Positions 12,473 to 22,485 of a DNA stretch of 64,000 nt are shown here, one piece after another; the stretch's first letter is position 1; each line of letters starts with the position of its first letter. The position numbers and the translations under genes were made by a program. The notes below the pieces were generated by a model. It had not been told where the DNA came from and searched no databases. It worked only from the letters and a program-made list of their open reading frames with translations. The stretch lies in the NCBI RefSeq assembly GCF_000150955.2, contig NC_011696.1, positions 1-64,000 on the forward strand, in the 5' to 3' direction. This stretch comes from Phaeodactylum tricornutum CCAP 1055/1. Lineage: Eukaryota; Bacillariophyta; Bacillariophyceae; Surirellales; Neidiaceae.

Positions 12473-13607
12473 ATGAACATCTACGGCAAACTTCTGGTGG
12501 CATGTGTCCTCCAAACTAATGTTTGGGGGACCGCTGCTTTCGTTACCCAAAAGTCGAAGGGGTTTGCTTTCAGAGGAACAGATGGGTTATCGCCAACTGT
12601 GTCATACTTGGATAGCAACGGGAAAGGATCGTACATGGCTTCATCCAAATTGGCGTCCTCCGAAGGGTCGACACAAGGCGAAGGTGTTATGGACAACAGT
12701 CAATCTAGGGGACCCTCTAGTAGTAGCCCAGCGGTATGTCCTCTTACGAACATGGTCCAATATAATGTCCTAGTCATGTATTCTCAAATGTCGTCCCTCC
12801 CAACTTTAAAAACAGAGCGTATTGGACGCACGTCTTACTGCCCTAGAACAACAGCAAAACCGTGGGGCACAAGGCGGTGGACGTCCCCAAAACCAACCGA
12901 GGAAGCTTTGGGATAGCAGATCGGCAGTAATAGTTCAAGGAGGATCTTTGAAGACATGGTCTTTCCCTAACCCCTCGGTTGAGAGAGTCCAGGTTGTGAT
13001 GAACACAGAAGGTCGTCCGCTGGATGCCGACATCGAATTGTGGCAGGGACCTGATAACACTCCATTCAAAATGCGAGTGTACGTTGAGGACGGTAGCTTG
13101 CGCCCATTTCGCGCAGTGATTGAAACTCCGCGCGGACCCAATACGATCGCGATTCGCAACACGGGTCACCTCGAGTTCCCTTTGTCTTCCTACGTAATGG
13201 CTGGCTCTGCGGACAATGGTTTTGTTGCCAGTTCAATCGACGAAAGTACCCCAAGAATAATCCAGGGTGGAGCCTTGCGCACATACCCGTTCAACCCGTC
13301 TGTCGAAAGCGTGCAAGTTGCTTTGCGAACGGACGGACGTCCATTGAACGCAAGAATTGAGCTGTTGCAGGGGCCCAACAACAACAAGCAGGTTATTGAG
13401 CTTTACACCGAAGACGGAATGGATCGTCCTTTTTTCGCCGTCATTGAGACACCCGGAAGCGGAAATGTTGTGCGAGTTGTCAACACAGCAACCGTCGAAT
13501 TCCCCATGACCGCCTTGGTTGAGGCTTACCAGGTCGGAAACAGCAGATCCAACGCAAACACTGTGATCGGAGGCGAAGGAGGCGGGTTCATGGACCGTTC
13601 ATGGTAG
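12473..13607 (+). CDS. Predicted plastid-targeted two-repeat protein, copy 2
   Basis: Tandem paralogue of the gene at 9492. Exons 12473-12733 and 12816-13607 are joined over an 82-bp intron, again 261 plus 792 nt and 350 aa, with the intron at the same phase and site. The N-terminus is a signal peptide followed by GTAAFVTQ, an ASAFAP-like motif with Phe after the predicted cleavage point. The linker is rich in Ser and Gln. The same two domains follow, with motifs QGGSLKTWSFPNPSVERV in the first and QGGALRTYPF in the second. The family is unknown to me. An ATG nine bases upstream (12464) is possible, but the alignment with copy 1 favours 12473. Part of the first domain is nearly identical at DNA level to copy 1. 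Confidence 0.85.
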
Positions 13608-14112
13608 GGAAGGGGTTTAATGTTTCTAGTGACTGTGAATTAAGTGCCACCTTTTTTGTTCGTGTGCGTCTAAATTATGACATAATAAAATCCAAACCTT
13701 TACATAATGAACACATCTAATAGGTTTTTGATTCCTCCAGTAAAGCTACTGGCTCTACAAATATTTAGAGACGAGCAGGTGGGAACTTGAATGTGATGTA
13801 GTAACTCGAAATGAAAGTAGAAATCAGTCACCTGAAAGGCAATTTTACTCAGTCTAAAAGCATTGATCAGGTTCCTGTAAGCACCAGAGCTTTAAGCTCT
13901 TTCGCTCGAGGTTCGGTCCGACGCTTTTCACATTTTTTCTATCTCACCTAGCTAGAAAAGCGAGATTTGCATCTGCCACGATAGTTGTTGACTGTGAAAA
14001 ATATGTTTGTAACTGGACCGTTTATCCAGCGCCTCTCTATATTAGACCGTCAACTTATACAATATTGTGAAACATTGCTGTTATCTCCAACAATCCTGCA
14101 AATCAGACAAAG
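13608..14112. other. Gene-free stretch between convergent genes
   Basis: Lies between the 3' end of copy 2 and the 3' end of the SERINC gene. It contains two TNACWGTNA palindromes (13630-13638, only 23 bp after a stop codon, and 13989-13997). Nothing else is recognised. Confidence 0.6.
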
Positions 14113-15644
14113 TCAGCCAAATTCGCGATTGGGAAAGAGTCTCGGTGCCAGCAATGTCCACAAGTACAGCGTCAGAACAAGCCATTGCGAGGCAATAACC
14201 ATCCACATCCCAACACGGCCGACTTGAGGATTAGCAGCATTGCCATTGGCCACAATCGCGCCCCAATTGGTTAGAGCCATAGCCTTCCAACATGATACAC
14301 TCATTAGAATGGCGTTCAGCTTCCATGAATTGGATAGACGGCTAGGATTGTTCAAGACTGATTCATCCACTTCGGCATGACCCGCACTGTTAGCTTGCTC
14401 TTCGTCGTCTTGCGTTCCATAGTCGTTGCCTGTGACCACACCTGTGACGTCCCGCCTGACATCTTTCTCGGAGTCGTCACTGGCCCTGGCCGTGGCTGCA
14501 GCAGCGCTTTCCTCTTCAGAAGACGACCGCAGCTTGTCTTCGGCCGTGTACGACCATCCCGTCCATCCAAGGCTAATTGCCGTCACGGTCAAGCCCAGCA
14601 CAATACTCACAGTATCCATTTCGCCCAGCATAGGATTACAGGATGCATCAGGGTTCTTGGAAACGGCTGTGTAGCACAAAAACACAGACCACGCAAAGAC
14701 GCAGGCACTGGCTAGCAACGAACCTTCTTCGCCAGACATCTGCGCACCGACAATTGAGACGCCGAGCACAAGCGTGACAGTAATAAATCCATTGTTTGTG
14801 CCACATCCCGTGAAGCGAGAAAAAATGACGCCTATTGCAATGATGGATATTCCAAAGAGCATTATGCAAGCAGTCACAATAGCACCGAGCCACCTTTTCC
14901 CGGACCCAGCCTCCTGTGCTTCTGCGGCATCCGCCTTAGCGACCCAGCTGTCATTCCATTCGTGAGCCATGTCAACAATGACAAGCTGCTGAACAACAAT
15001 GAAAAGGACTGCGCCGATACGTGCAATGTTCAAGTAGGCGTCAGAAAAAAGCGGATCATTGGGAATGAAAATAGTGACGATACAGAGAAAGAAGTAGAGA
15101 GTGTATTTGGCCGGCCATGCTTCTCGATTGGCCGTGGGTTTAAGTAGAGCTCCCAGCGCCGCGAATGCAAAGAATAGCGTCGAAGCAGCCGATACGCGAT
15201 AAACACCATTGTTGCCAGCACAAGACTTGACCACGTCGATGTCGACATACTGGGAACATCCATCCGTCCACTTGTCCCTAACAAAGCTAGTCAAATCGTT
15301 GGCGTCAACTATAGCGGGGGCGATTCCGTACTGGAAAACGAGCGCCATCGCAATCGAAAAAAACAGAAGTAGCACCGAACGTCGCCGTCCGGAAGTGACG
15401 CTTGGTGGAATCGTCGAGGCCTTGTCGTTGCCGCAGCAGGCTCCCAGTAGAGAAGCACAGGCGGTGCAAAAGCACCATCCGGCGGAGGTAATTACGCATG
15501 TAACAAGGGAGGCCTGGGAAATAAGGTAGGAAAGAGAGTGATCAGAAAGATGCGGGGGCGACCACCGATTTTAAACGAATGCGAGAGTGCTTTGCTGATG
15601 ACCTCTTTTCCGGTCAAAAAAGCAAGAACGCAGCCGCCAAGCAT
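14113..15644 (-). CDS. SERINC (serine incorporator, TMS1/TDE1) membrane protein
   Basis: Multi-pass membrane protein of the SERINC family, which in other eukaryotes is linked to serine-lipid handling or phospholipid scrambling. The main exon (14113-15513) encodes 466 aa: a Cys-rich start (WCFCTACASLLGACC), about ten hydrophobic segments, a DGCSQ segment after the first helix, NNGVYRVSAASTLFF, and a cytoplasmic acidic Ser/Ala-rich loop before the last helices (SWKLNAILMSVSCWKAMALTNWGA). These follow the family's order and length (about 450-480 aa). The frame has no ATG before its stop upstream, and TTTCCCAG at 15514 looks like an acceptor. A 14-codon first exon at 15603-15644 (starting MLGGC) with an 89-bp intron would fit in phase, but its donor is weak and it is tentative. 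Confidence 0.82.
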
Positions 15645-16307
15645 TGGGACGACTACACAGAACGACCATCTCTTGATTTACGCTTCTACATCGTACCATG
15701 GTTGTAAGTCACCGAACAATGAAGATACCAGCTTCTACAGAAAGATCGACACAATCCGGAATAGCATTGCCAATATTGTGGTCGGAGTGGAATATTATTG
15801 CGAAATTCAGTCAAAAGCGATCGTGCTTTCACAGTCAGTCGCGGCATCGGGATTTCTCAAGACTTAACCGTCTGTCCCTCTTCTCCCTTTCGATCATGCT
15901 GACTGTGATTGGGAGCGACAAGGCAACCAACAGTAAAGCAGCCGAAAGCTGGTACTTTTGTGCTACACTTCCTGCCGCACAGTGTACCATATCTGACAAT
16001 CACAGTTGCGCAGTAATGGTATCTTGCTCCCGGTCCGCTTTCATACATCTTACAGTTAGTGGACGGACGACCGGCTTCGACACGTGCAATTCGAGACTGA
16101 AGCAAAGCAACGCATAAACAAGGAGCCACGATGTTGCGATTAAGAAATGTTACTTCACTTATTTATTAATTCGTGAGGTCTTGGAATAGGCACGGTGTAC
16201 ATTTGTCTGTAACCAACCACTGCGACCACCCAACCTCCGACCGTCTTCAACCGTTCATTGCGGGAGACGTTGCTTTGTAGCTTGGTACCTTCTGATCTGT
16301 GTGATCT
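15645..16307. other. Gene-free stretch upstream of SERINC
   Basis: No supported gene. It contains TNACWGTNA palindromes at 15900-15908 and 16050-16058. The open frames here lack convincing protein-like features. Confidence 0.55.
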
Positions 16308-17405
16308 TTACTGGGAAGAAGCGTAAGCCCAGTCCGAATTGTCAGAAAAATCGATGCTACATTTCCTGGCGCTCTTGAACACTTGTTTCGGATGGTCCAA
16401 AAGCTTGGCAAGAAACCTGTCTTCCCAGGCCTTGTGCATGTCGCTACTATCTCGCTTCTTCTTCTTCCTGTTCTTTTTCTCAATCATGCTAGTGGATACC
16501 ATACCCTCCAAAGTTTCGTCGAAGTCATCCGGGTCGTAGCAAAAACGGCAGATCCAGCCTCCAAAGTACGCGCCGTTGACGCTACTCCACCGATTGGTGT
16601 GACGTCGAAAAGGTTTTCGACGACGAAGGGCGTTTGTCTCTAATGTACTGTCCAAAGCACCACCAAAGTGGATGTGGTCCAGCATATTGTCATCGTCGTC
16701 AGCCAGCTGATGGACCTCATTGAATGATTCCTGTAGCGCGCGGCTAGAAAAGGCAGCCATCGGGAGGTCAAACTTGCGAAAGTCAAGGCCCTTACACCCA
16801 ACATCAATTTCGATATCGGTCTCGCTAGGCTCGGGATCGTCCTCTTCCGTAACCTTCAATTGGACCACAGTCTCGGCAAGATCGTTGGCGGCACGCATGT
16901 CGATGGAACACTTATCGGCTCGACTGAAGGTAGTGAAGGGACCATCCTTGAGCGCCTTGGTGACGGCCTTCTCCCACTCTTTCTGGGTCTTTCTGCTACC
17001 GAGCATCTTGTTACTCTCGGCGCTTAGAGTCTCGTCAAAATCGTCTGGATCGTAGCAAAAACGGCAAACCCAACCTCCAAAGTAGGCGCCATTAATGCTA
17101 CTCCATCGTTGCACCCATTCCTCGGTATCTCCGTCAGCCTTGACGGAACGCCCATTCATGACGGGATGGTCAAAATGGACGTTGCCGAGCTCCTGATCGC
17201 CATTGTCAGCAATAAGATGGATGGCGTCGTACGTGTCTTGTAAAATTTTGGCCGAGAATTCCTGCTCCTCCAGAGTGAGTCTATCGAACTTGACATTCTT
17301 GCAGGAAAGCTCAAGCTCTACATCGGTGCGCATTGGATCAGGGTCAGCCATCACTTGTGTGACAAGGAGACCAAGCGTGAGGGCACAGGCGGCGGTGAAC
17401 TTCAT
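16308..17405 (-). CDS. Secreted two-repeat cysteine protein
   Basis: Single exon, 365 aa, family not recognised. Residues 1-20 form a signal peptide ending VMA before DPDP, without an aromatic plastid motif, so secretion or a vacuolar/cell-wall fate is likely. Two homologous halves follow (about 25-175 and 195-355). Each has an acidic start with ELxC or DVGC, a helix-like segment with F(S).(K/R).LQ(D/E)(T/S), the block RWSSxNGAYFGGW (100-112 and 272-284), then CRFCYDPDDFDETL (114-127 and 286-299) and a final KCSID. The four cysteines per half (35, 114, 117, 166; 204, 286, 289, 349) suggest paired disulfides or a metal site. The acidic YDPDDFDET loop could bind cations. Function unknown. Confidence 0.8.
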   Translation of the reverse strand: MKFTAACALTLGLLVTQVMADPDPMRTDVELELSCKNVKFDRLTLEEQEFSAKILQDTYDAIHLIADNGDQELGNVHFDHPVMNGRSVKADGDTEEWVQRWSSINGAYFGGWVCRFCYDPDDFDETLSAESNKMLGSRKTQKEWEKAVTKALKDGPFTTFSRADKCSIDMRAANDLAETVVQLKVTEEDDPEPSETDIEIDVGCKGLDFRKFDLPMAAFSSRALQESFNEVHQLADDDDNMLDHIHFGGALDSTLETNALRRRKPFRRHTNRWSSVNGAYFGGWICRFCYDPDDFDETLEGMVSTSMIEKKNRKKKKRDSSDMHKAWEDRFLAKLLDHPKQVFKSARKCSIDFSDNSDWAYASSQ

Positions 17406-17632
17406 CGTCTTGATGCTGTAGATGGTTGAACTGTGGACGACTCCAGGTTAGAAATTATGAGAGGAAGAAATGCCGATACCGACTTCGCTACGATACAAGC
17501 GGGAATACCGTACTCTAAAGTATAAATTGTACAGAGTTGGGTGATCTGCGCCTTTCTCGGAAATTGTGGTCGGTCTTTAGCCATTTGAACATTTTTGAGT
17601 CATGGCGTGGGAGTCCTATATTTAGGAAGGGA

Positions 17633-17694
17633 CCTCTGCGTGGGAGTCCATTTGTGAATGGGGTTCCTCTGCGTGGGAGTCCATTTGTGAATGG
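17633..17694. repeat. 33-bp direct repeat carrying TGGGAGTCC
   Basis: Two adjacent units start at 17633 and 17666, both reading CCTCTGCGTGGGAGTCCATT followed by TGTGAATGG. A degenerate third copy of the core lies just upstream (17604-17616). Confidence 0.85.
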
Positions 17695-18129
17695 TACGAT
17701 GACAAGCTGTGTCTCGGGTCGAATCAAATGCATTGATGATGGGAGTCCTCACCAAAAGAGTTGTCTACGATCAACGATTTAGACAGTCATAAATCTTTTT
17801 TATTAGACAGCATTGCCATGCATTTACGGTGATGGAAGCTGTGAAGTTTTATCGCACGGGAGCTCCCTCCAACCATTTACAGGCGATATGGGAGTCCACT
17901 AGAAGAGCGCGAAGAAAGTCGGGCGTGAGCGTTTATGAAACACATGCGTATACATCGTATGTGTTAGTTACCACAACTGTAAAGAAAACTATTGCAGCAC
18001 TCGAGCTAGAAGCCCTCTCTAGCCTGTATTGCTGAACAATATGCATAAATAATCCAGGTTTGTCGACTATGACATGGGTTGTCCGGCGTGCCATATAACC
18101 AGCAATAAAAAGCCGTTTTGAAGCTAGCT

Positions 18130-18163
18130 TCACTGTCAATGGATTAACTGTAACTCACAGTCA
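18130..18163. promoter_or_regulatory. Cluster of three TNACWGTNA palindromes
   Basis: TCACTGTCA (18130-18138), TAACTGTAA (18145-18153) and TCACAGTCA (18155-18163) fall within 34 bp, about 225 bp before the DNA ligase IV start. This is the densest cluster of the palindrome in the window. A protein-binding role is inference. Confidence 0.5.
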
Positions 18164-18387
18164 ATTATGTGTGTACATGCGGTAGTTTGCCATCGCCACT
18201 CGGTAATCCAGTTTCTAATTCATCTCTGTTAATCACGACATATATCTTCACATAAGTCTTTCATGCAATTCCAAGTCCTTACATTAAGGATTTCAAGCCG
18301 AATTGGAAAAATCTGGATCCAGAATCGCTTGTCGTGGGAGCTGAAACTTTCAGAAATTGCCTCGAGTTTGATAAGGATTCCACTGCA

Positions 18388-21300
18388 ATGAACAATTGCG
18401 ATTCCAACACAATGCCCAATAGTATCCACCTTGCCTCTAGGGAAGACGCAAGAGGAGACCAGGATGAGAGACACTATTTCGATGGACCTCTATTGGATAT
18501 TGAGGATGATGAATACGATGTAGAGGATGAGCCCCTCGCTGAAGTCGATAATCCTACCACGGATGCTGGTCCTAAGCCATCCTACATGGAGCCTTCCTAC
18601 GAAAGGGCCAGCGCCGTTTCGTTTTCGCGTCTGTCTCAACAAATGGAGTATCTTTATCGACTCAAAACACAAAATGTAGTCCATCCACCAGACAAGGTCT
18701 CAAAACTAAAACGACTTTTACCGCCGGCCTTAATTTCAAAAATCTCACGCCCCACCAAGACCAGCGATCCGCCACAATCTCTGTTCCCCATTCTTCGTCT
18801 GCTATTACCCGAACGAGATGGTTCACGCCGAATTTTCACCAAAGAAAACACATTGGCAAAGGCTTACGGTCGAGCTTTTGGATTACCTCCAGCTAGTACC
18901 GACTACCAGAAATTGTTGTATTACTCCGATCCACATATCGTTGGATCCAAGTCCACTGGAACAGGGGACTTCTCTGAAGTTTTGCGGCAAGTTTTGGAAA
19001 AACGTATATCACTTCAGAAAAATGGATCAGGTGTCACGGTGGGACAGGTGAATGCACTCCTGGATGAGCTGGCGGTAATTGGGAAGCCGCCAACGAGATC
19101 TAATCATGACTGGAGAAACCGCGAAGCTGAGCTGAACGACTTCCAATTGAAACCCAAGAATTCGGCGTCCAAAGCAGAACTCCAAGCAAACTGGGTCACT
19201 AAGCTGCATTGTCTCGGCTTAACTCCATTAGAGCACAAATGGATTATTCGTATCATCTTGGAGAGGCTACAGATTACGTTGGGCTCGACGGTCATTCTTG
19301 CATGGTACCATCCGCTGGCCCCGTCGTTTTGGAGCGCACACAACAGTTTAAAAGCCGTCTGCAACAAGCTTTGTCAACCTGGCGTCTTTGAGTTGCGTCA
19401 CAACCTCGCTGAAGATGGCGGAGACGACGATGAAGCACCGTCAACTTTGGCGCCTTATTTCAAAAGCACTCATTTGACACACGTGCAACTAGGTAATCCT
19501 TTTTCGCCAATGGCTTCCGAACGAACCGGATTTCATACTGTGTTGTCAGATATGTCATCTCGGCATAGAGATTTTACTGGTGAAGAAAGGTGCTACAGGT
19601 ATGAGGCAGTGATCAGGAGCTTGGCGTTTAAATTTCCTACGTTTGCAATCGAAACAAAACTAGATGGTGAGCGCCTGCTCGTGCATTATTTCCGAAATGG
19701 GACCGTTAAGCTTCATACTCGGCAAGGCAACTGGTACAGGTACGCAAACCACACCCATTGAATTGACAAACAACCAAATCTATTGACAAACTGATTGCAC
19801 TCCCCACAGTGAATTGTATTCGCCGGTACTTGGGCCAGCTCTCCGTCGAGCAGTGGGAAAGCACGATTTGGATCTCATTTTAGATGGCGAAGTGTTAGCA
19901 TGGGACAACGAGCGCCACGAAACTGTTCCTTTTGGCAACAACAGAACAATTGCGAAGATGCGGTACAGTTGGATGCGAAAGGCTGGAATACTGGATGAGC
20001 GCGATATCAATCTGCACAACGGCGAGAACGACGTCAAGCGGATAAACTCATCGAATTCATGGAATACTCACAACACACGCTGTGACGAAGTAGGCGAGGA
20101 ATGTTGGCTCCAGTTTATCGCTTTCGATGTCCTTTATATCAATGGTCCTCACGCCCTTGATTTTTTATCGAAGACCGTCTCATCTTTTGCCTTAGCAAAG
20201 AAACAAAGTGGGTCTATTGTTGACCTTGAATGCCTTGAAAGGAAAAAGATTCTATATGAATTGATTGACGAGCAAGATAACGAGGTCGAGATAGTGCCGA
20301 CGGTGGTAGTGCGACCAAACGGGCAAACCTCTCCCGGACATGATTATTTCAGACTCTCCAATCCTACAATGGAATGCGGATTTCCTGCTCGCGATTTGGA
20401 TTCAATTGCACGAATGTTCCACCAGCCCAAGAATGATCTAGGCACAATCGATGCTCAGAGAAGACACGGATTGAGTGACGAACTAATGCGCAAGGCTCGA
20501 GCTCAGGCTGTAGAAAGCCACTATCGAAAAGTCGTTGAGGACATGAGGCTAGAAGGCCTCCTTTTCAAGGACTTGTCCACTCCATACATTCTCGACAAAA
20601 TTTCTCGAAGTTTTGGATACTGGCGCAAGTTCAAACCCGATTATTTCAATGGATCCGTTGCAAGCGATCTCGATGTTGTAATTATCGGCGCATACTTTGC
20701 CTCCGGACTTCGCCTCTCCGGCAAACCATCGAGCTTCCTTTGTGCATGTACAGATTCTTGTGATTCTGAATACTATTTTCCCATGTGCAAAGTCAACGCC
20801 GGTTCTATGGATAGAAACTCGTTTTCTCAACTTTTGTACGAAACTGGCTTCCGCGCGCCATGCGATCGACCTGATCCAAATGCGGAGGAGAGCAAGATGG
20901 AATATGGACGTTGGTTTCGTGAGGAGGACCATGGAAAAGCGCTTCCTGATTTCATTACCGATCGGTCTCATCAGAACAATAGCCGGGACGGTAGATGGCG
21001 GTTTAGAAAAGAAGACTACCCAGACATATGGATCAACCCATCTGACTCATGTGTTCTTACTTTGAACGCGGGAGACATAGTGAGCAGCGAGGCGTTTCCA
21101 TCCGGTCTTACCCTACGCTTTCCAAGAATTGTTAAGGTACGCATAGGTGCGGATACGAAGGATCCCACAGAAGTCGAAAGCGATCGGAGTCTTCAAAAAA
21201 TTTTGCAACAAGTTTTGAAAGAAAGATGTGAAAGTAAAGGTGAAGCGAATGGAATCTGCTCAACGAAATCGTTCACCAGAGCCAAAGCGCAGCAGTTCTG

Positions 21301-22405
21301 CCGTTTTCTTACCGAGGAGGAGTATGTCCAGGGAAAGAATAGAAAAAATTCTACCGGCCGATCGAAGACGCTTCTCCTAGTGCCCACAAGTCAACAGGTG
21401 ATGCTTTCAGAAAGCAAGGTCCTCACTGGGTTGTCGTTCCATGTACTGGATGGAAGGTACTCAATAGATTCGGACGACGTCGCAGTCGATGAAGCAACAG
21501 AAGAGGGCTGGCTAGAAAAAGCCTTGTCAGTCAGAAGCAGCAATGACGTCAAACACTTTATAGCAAGACACAACGGAAAAGTCTTGCTGAATCCAGATTC
21601 AAGCATGTTTGTGATAGGAGGCAGTGAAACTGATGCGCGCGTTATCACATACATCCAAGCTATTAATCGGGCGAGAACGTCTCTAGACAGGCGGACGAAA
21701 GAAACTGACAGATATCGTCGAATTGCTGGGTCCGCCGGTGTACTGCGGTGGACGTTCGTTTTTTCTTTCGTCCAAAGTCATTTAGGAGACGCGGATGTAT
21801 CAACAAGTGCTTTAATGTTCAACCCTACAATGCTCGACTTTCTTAAAAGAGCGCAAATTGAAGCAGAGGAACTGGAATTTATGGCTGATTTGTCTTCCAA
21901 AAGCTCTCTTCGTAGGGCTTTAGGTTTGACGTCGAAAAGAAAACGAACGGGATCCGACAGTTTTTTCTTAGGTGATTGGAGAGAGAGGGTATTTTCCTGC
22001 CTTCCTACGATGGAACGTTGTATTCTATCTTGCCGCGTCCAATCAGTCGGCCCCTTTAAATCAGTGAAGGCTGACACTCCATCTAACGTCATACCAAGCG
22101 TTGTCTGTCCTGTCACTGTTAATGACGACACGATTGAGTCTGTACTTCCGCTCGCTCGAATGATGGGGGCTGTTGTGGTGCGAGAGCCACGAAAAGATCT
22201 GACCCATGTTGTCTGTCATATGATTGTTCATGACATAGTTAAACACAAAAGAGGCATGTCACTAGATCTTTTCGAAAACCGAGAACAAGGTACAGCTTTC
22301 AAGAGAATCCTAGATGATCTTCAAATCAAGCACAACTTAAGCCATGATATTCTCTTCGTAACGCCAAATTGGATCCGCGCTCAGTGGCCAAGTCACGCAC
22401 GTTGA
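18388..22405 (+). CDS. LIG4: DNA ligase IV
   Basis: ATP-dependent DNA ligase of non-homologous end joining. Exons 18388-19739 and 19810-22405 join over a 70-bp intron to give 1315 aa. The DNA-binding N-terminal domain (about residues 60-350) is followed by the adenylation motif TKLDGER with Lys424 as the predicted AMP-accepting residue. Next come LDGEVLAWD (motif III), EGLLFKDL (motif IV) and WRKFKPDY (motif V), then the OB domain. The C-terminal part holds two BRCT-like regions (around GRYSIDSDD...FVIGG and PLARMMGAVVV...LFVTPNWI), the arrangement typical of ligase IV and its XRCC4 partner site. The protein is longer than the human enzyme (911 aa), with an acidic N-terminal extension and inserts. 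The first ATG of the open frame is at 18388; an upstream exon cannot be excluded. Confidence 0.9.
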
Positions 22406-22485
22406 GCTATTCGGATATAAATTAGAAAGAATCACCTCAGCATAGTTAGACAAAGACGCTACTCGTTAGGCTACGATGTGCTGAA

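Larger units (their letters stand above)
17406..18387. other. Divergent intergenic region with short iterated motifs
   Basis: Lies between two divergent genes. It holds five copies of TGGGAGTCC (17608, 17641, 17674, 17740, 17889), two of them inside a 33-bp direct repeat (17633-17694), and a cluster of three TNACWGTNA palindromes at 18130-18163. No gene is supported. Confidence 0.65.

Noticed and set aside
13880-13945. Possible tRNA: a GGTTCGGTCC block after a hairpin AGAGCTTTAAGCTCTTT and before a T-run
   Set aside because: No acceptor stem or T-arm pairing could be drawn, so the B-box likeness is probably chance.
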